Shown: positions 12,209-15,168 of the stretch, in pieces
How the letters are laid out: each line of letters starts with the position of its first letter
Numbering within the stretch: position 1 is the first letter of the stretch
Assembly: GCA_945957495.1 (NCBI GenBank)
Contig: CAMFLG010000024.1
Location: forward strand, 1-15,168
Source: an uncultured Pseudorhodobacter sp.
GTDB lineage: Bacteria > Pseudomonadota > Alphaproteobacteria > Rhodobacterales > Rhodobacteraceae
DNA length: 15,168 bases
Direction of reading: 5' to 3'
Notes under the pieces: generated by a model
What the model saw: only the letters and a program-made list of their open reading frames with translations
Told to the model about the DNA's origin: nothing
The model's database searches: none
Program-made: the position numbers and the translations under genes

Positions 12209-15052
12209 ATGATGACCTTCACCCCAAGCAGCTATAATCCCTACGATTTTGCCAACCGCCGCCACATCGGCCCGTCGCCTTCAGAAATGGCCGAGATGCT
12301 GAAGGTCGTCGGCGTCGCCTCGCTGGAGGAGTTGATTGACCAGACCGTGCCGCACTCCATCCGGCAAAGCATCCCGCTGGGCTGGGCGCCCTTGTCGGAA
12401 CAAGACCTGCTGGCGCGGATGCGGGCGGTGGGCGCGCGCAACAAGGTGATGCAATCGCTGATCGGGCAGGGCTATTACGGCACGGTGACGCCGCCCGCGA
12501 TCCAGCGCAATATTCTGGAAAATCCGGCGTGGTACACCGCCTACACCCCCTATCAGCCCGAAATTGCCCAAGGCCGGCTAGAGGCGCTGTTGAACTATCA
12601 AACCATGGTCAGCGATCTGACCGGCCTGCCGGTGGCCAATGCCTCGCTGCTGGACGAGGCGACGGCGGCTGCCGAGGCGATGACAATGGCGGAACGCTGC
12701 GCCAAGTCGAAGGCCCGCGCGTTCTTTGTCGATGAAAACTGCCATCCGCAAACCATCGGCGTGATCCAGACCCGCGCGCAGCCTTTGGGAATCGAAGTGA
12801 TCGTCGGCGCCCCGGCGGATCTGCGGGCAGACAAGGTGTTCGGCGCGATTTTCCAATACCCCGGCACCTACGGCCATGTCACGGATTTTACAGCGGAAAT
12901 CGCGGCTTTGCACGCGGCCAAGGCCATTGCCGTTATGGCCACCGATCTGCTGGCGCTGACCATGCTGAAAGAACCCGGCGCCATGGGTGTCGATATCGCC
13001 ATCGGCTCCAGCCAGCGGTTTGGCGTGCCTTTGGGCTATGGCGGGCCGCATGCCGCGTTCTTTTCCTGCAAGGATGAACACAAACGCTCGATGCCCGGCC
13101 GGATCGTTGGCGTGTCGATTGATGCGCGCGGCAACAAGGCCTACCGCCTTGCTTTGCAAACCCGCGAACAGCACATCCGGCGCGAAAAGGCCACCTCAAA
13201 CGTCTGCACGGCGCAGGCCTTGCTGGCGGTCATGGCGTCATTCTACGCGGTGTTCCACGGCCCGCAGGGCCTGCGCGCCATTGCAGAGCGGGTGCATTTC
13301 ATGGCCAACCGCATCGCGCGCGCGCTGAAGGCGGCGGGCGCCAAGGTGCAGCCAGAGGCGTTCTTTGACACCATCACCGTTGAGGTCGGCGTGGGGCAGA
13401 CCGGTATTCTGGCCGCAGCCCGAATGGAGGGTTTGAACTTCCGCAAGATCGGCACCGATCGGGTGGGGATTTCGCTGGACGAGACCTGCGACGAAAAGGT
13501 TCTGGTCAAGATCCTGAAAGCCTTCGGTATCGAAGGCGTGCCGCCGCATCGCGCCAGCCTCAGCTTTCCCGAAAGCCAGTTGCGCACGACCGATTTCCTG
13601 ACCCATCCGGTTTTCCACATGAACCGGGCGGAATCGGAAATGATGCGTTACATGCGCCGCCTGTCCGACCGCGATCTGGCGCTGGACAGGGCGATGATCC
13701 CCTTGGGGTCATGTACGATGAAGCTGAACGCCGCCGCTGAAATGATGCCGATCACCTGGCCGGAATTCAGCACGCTGCACCCGTTTGCCCCGGCAGATCA
13801 GGCGCTTGGCTATCACGAGGCGATCGAGGATCTGTCGGCAAAGCTGTGCGATGTCACAGGCTATGATGCGTTTTCGATGCAGCCCAATTCGGGTGCGCAG
13901 GGCGAATATGCGGGGCTTTTGACCATTCAGGCCTACCACCGCGCGCGGGGCGAAGGGCACCGCAACATCTGCCTGATCCCGGTTTCGGCGCATGGCACCA
14001 ACCCCGCCAGCGCCCAGATGGCCGGAATGCAGGTGGTGGTGGTGAAATCCGCCCCGAACGGCGACATTGATCTGGAGGATTTCACCGCCAAGGCAGTGGC
14101 CGCCGGGGAAAACCTTGCGGCCTGCATGGTGACGTATCCGTCAACGCACGGCGTGTTTGAAGAAACCGTGCGCGATATCTGCCGGATTACCCATGAATTC
14201 GGCGGGCAGGTCTATCTGGACGGCGCCAACATGAACGCGCTGGTGGGCCTGGTGAAACCGGGTGAGATCGGATCGGACGTCAGCCACCTGAATCTGCACA
14301 AAACCTTCGCCATCCCGCATGGCGGCGGTGGGCCGGGGATGGGGCCGATTGGCGTCAAGGCGCATCTGGCGCCCTATCTGCCAGGGCATCCGCAGACCGG
14401 CGGCATCGAGGGCCCGGTTTCCGCCGCCCCCTATGGCTCCGCCTCGATCCTGCTGATCTCTTGGGCCTATTGCCTGATGATGGGCGGCGAGGGGCTGACG
14501 CAGGCGACGCGGGTGGCGATTCTGAACGCCAACTATATCGCGGCCCGTCTGGCGGGCAGCTATCCGATCCTGTTCATGGGCAACAAGGGCCGGGTCGCGC
14601 ATGAATGCATCCTGGACACCCGCCCCTTCGCCGAGGCGGGCGTGACGGTGGATGACATCGCGAAACGGCTGATCGACAACGGCTTTCATGCGCCCACCAT
14701 GTCCTGGCCAGTGGCGGGGACGTTGATGGTGGAACCCACCGAAAGCGAAACCAAGGCAGAGATTGATCGCTTCATCACCGCGCTGCTGGCGATCCGCGAG
14801 GAGATCAGGGCGGTTGAGGCAGGCGAGATTTCGGCAGAGGAGTCTCCGCTGCGGCACGCCCCGCATACGGTGGAGGATCTGGTGGCGGACTGGACGCGGA
14901 AATATCCGCGCGAACAAGGCTGCTTCCCGCCTGGCGCCTTCCGGGTGGACAAATATTGGCCCCCTGTGGGCCGGGTGGACAATGTTTATGGGGACCGCAA
15001 CCTGATCTGCATCTGCCCGCCCCTGGAAAGCTATATGGACGCCGCCGAGTAA
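12209..15052 (+). CDS. gcvP: Glycine dehydrogenase (decarboxylating), P protein
   Basis: A 947-residue PLP enzyme that decarboxylates glycine and passes the aminomethyl group to lipoyl H protein. It is the single-chain form with two homologous halves, not the split alpha/beta form. The N-terminal half includes FANRRHIGPS, GQGYYGTVTPPAIQRNILEN and SQRFGVPLGYGGPHAAF (from 268). The C-terminal half includes MKLNAAAEMMPITWPEF, HGTNPASAQMAG (about 594) and the PLP-binding lysine K698 in HLNLHKTFAIPHGGGGPG. The gene starts with two ATGs; the second (12212) is better spaced from AGGG at 12201-12204, so the true N-terminus may be one residue shorter. It is the last gene of the gcvT-gcvH-gcvP operon, and its TAA stop lies inside an inverted repeat. 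Confidence 0.97.
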   Translation: MMTFTPSSYNPYDFANRRHIGPSPSEMAEMLKVVGVASLEELIDQTVPHSIRQSIPLGWAPLSEQDLLARMRAVGARNKVMQSLIGQGYYGTVTPPAIQRNILENPAWYTAYTPYQPEIAQGRLEALLNYQTMVSDLTGLPVANASLLDEATAAAEAMTMAERCAKSKARAFFVDENCHPQTIGVIQTRAQPLGIEVIVGAPADLRADKVFGAIFQYPGTYGHVTDFTAEIAALHAAKAIAVMATDLLALTMLKEPGAMGVDIAIGSSQRFGVPLGYGGPHAAFFSCKDEHKRSMPGRIVGVSIDARGNKAYRLALQTREQHIRREKATSNVCTAQALLAVMASFYAVFHGPQGLRAIAERVHFMANRIARALKAAGAKVQPEAFFDTITVEVGVGQTGILAAARMEGLNFRKIGTDRVGISLDETCDEKVLVKILKAFGIEGVPPHRASLSFPESQLRTTDFLTHPVFHMNRAESEMMRYMRRLSDRDLALDRAMIPLGSCTMKLNAAAEMMPITWPEFSTLHPFAPADQALGYHEAIEDLSAKLCDVTGYDAFSMQPNSGAQGEYAGLLTIQAYHRARGEGHRNICLIPVSAHGTNPASAQMAGMQVVVVKSAPNGDIDLEDFTAKAVAAGENLAACMVTYPSTHGVFEETVRDICRITHEFGGQVYLDGANMNALVGLVKPGEIGSDVSHLNLHKTFAIPHGGGGPGMGPIGVKAHLAPYLPGHPQTGGIEGPVSAAPYGSASILLISWAYCLMMGGEGLTQATRVAILNANYIAARLAGSYPILFMGNKGRVAHECILDTRPFAEAGVTVDDIAKRLIDNGFHAPTMSWPVAGTLMVEPTESETKAEIDRFITALLAIREEIRAVEAGEISAEESPLRHAPHTVEDLVADWTRKYPREQGCFPPGAFRVDKYWPPVGRVDNVYGDRNLICICPPLESYMDAAE

Positions 15053-15076
15053 GGTGGGCAGTATTGCCCACCCTAC
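15049..15076 (+). repeat. Inverted repeat overlapping the gcvP stop codon
   Basis: The left arm GTAAGGTGGGCA (15049-15060) and right arm TGCCCACCCTAC (15065-15076) pair at 11 of 12 positions around a GTAT loop. The gcvP stop codon TAA (15050-15052) is part of the left arm. The form resembles short mobile-like intergenic palindromes; it probably protects the mRNA 3' end. Confidence 0.65.
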
Positions 15077-15089
15077 GGGGGAGTGAAAA

Positions 15090-15116
15090 GCGAATGTCCC
15101 GGGCCGGGACATTCGC
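15090..15116 (+). terminator. Strong hairpin after gcvP, probable transcript end
   Basis: GCGAATGTCCC (15090-15100) pairs perfectly with GGGACATTCGC (15106-15116); one more G-C pair leaves a 3-nt loop. It lies 37 bp after the gcvP stop. No T-run follows directly (a short ATTATTTTT run comes about 20 bp later), so it may be a Rho-assisted or stability element rather than a textbook intrinsic terminator. The remaining bases to 15168 are AT-rich and hold no visible gene. Confidence 0.55.
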
Positions 15117-15168
15117 TGCGATATTGAAATCTTGGGATTATTTTTCTGAAATTAACCTTGCCTTAGGA

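Overview
The window looks like a chromosomal segment of an alphaproteobacterium, most likely of the Rhodobacteraceae or a near relative. The grounds are the high GC content, the GC-rich third codon positions, the protein sequence style, a tandem glycine riboswitch ahead of gcvT-gcvH-gcvP, and short perfect inverted repeats between genes. I see no insertion sequence, CRISPR array, phage gene or toxin system. All recognisable genes look intact except the one cut by the left edge.

Left block, 1-2867, minus strand: an operon read right to left. It encodes a ROK-family repressor, an M20-family metallohydrolase whose start overlaps the repressor stop (ATGA), and the first 110 codons of a type-1 periplasmic sugar-type binding protein that runs off the window. 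A 27-bp dyad sits on the repressor's start region and is the best candidate for its own operator. The substrate is unknown; the hydrolase suggests an N-acyl or other amide compound rather than a plain sugar.

Middle block, 3172-9668, plus strand: a complete ribitol (adonitol) uptake and catabolic cluster. It holds an AraC-type regulator, an XylF-like binding protein, a single-domain ABC ATPase, an XylH/FrcC-like permease, a ribitol 2-dehydrogenase (SDR) and an FGGY D-ribulokinase. The last four genes are packed with ATGA or 1-nt junctions. Expected flow: ribitol enters by the ABC importer, is oxidised to D-ribulose, and is phosphorylated to D-ribulose 5-phosphate for the pentose phosphate pathway. 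A 13-bp hairpin between the binding-protein and ATPase genes probably allows more binding protein to be made than membrane parts. A perfect 21-bp dyad lies ahead of the AraC gene.

Right block, 10052-15116: a tRNA-Ser(UGA) gene on the minus strand, then divergently a tandem glycine riboswitch, an expression-platform stem-loop, gcvT (TTG start), gcvH, a cluster of three hairpins, and full-length gcvP. These are the T, H and P proteins of the glycine cleavage system; the L protein is not in the window. Two more inverted repeats follow gcvP, the first overlapping its stop codon.

The two stretches over about 300 bp without a convincing gene are 2868-3171 and 9669-10051. I find no strong evidence for a wholly new system. 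The points most worth a second look are the ROK/M20/binding-protein operon, the two regulatory dyads, the pairing of an XylF-like transporter with ribitol enzymes, and the hairpin clusters.
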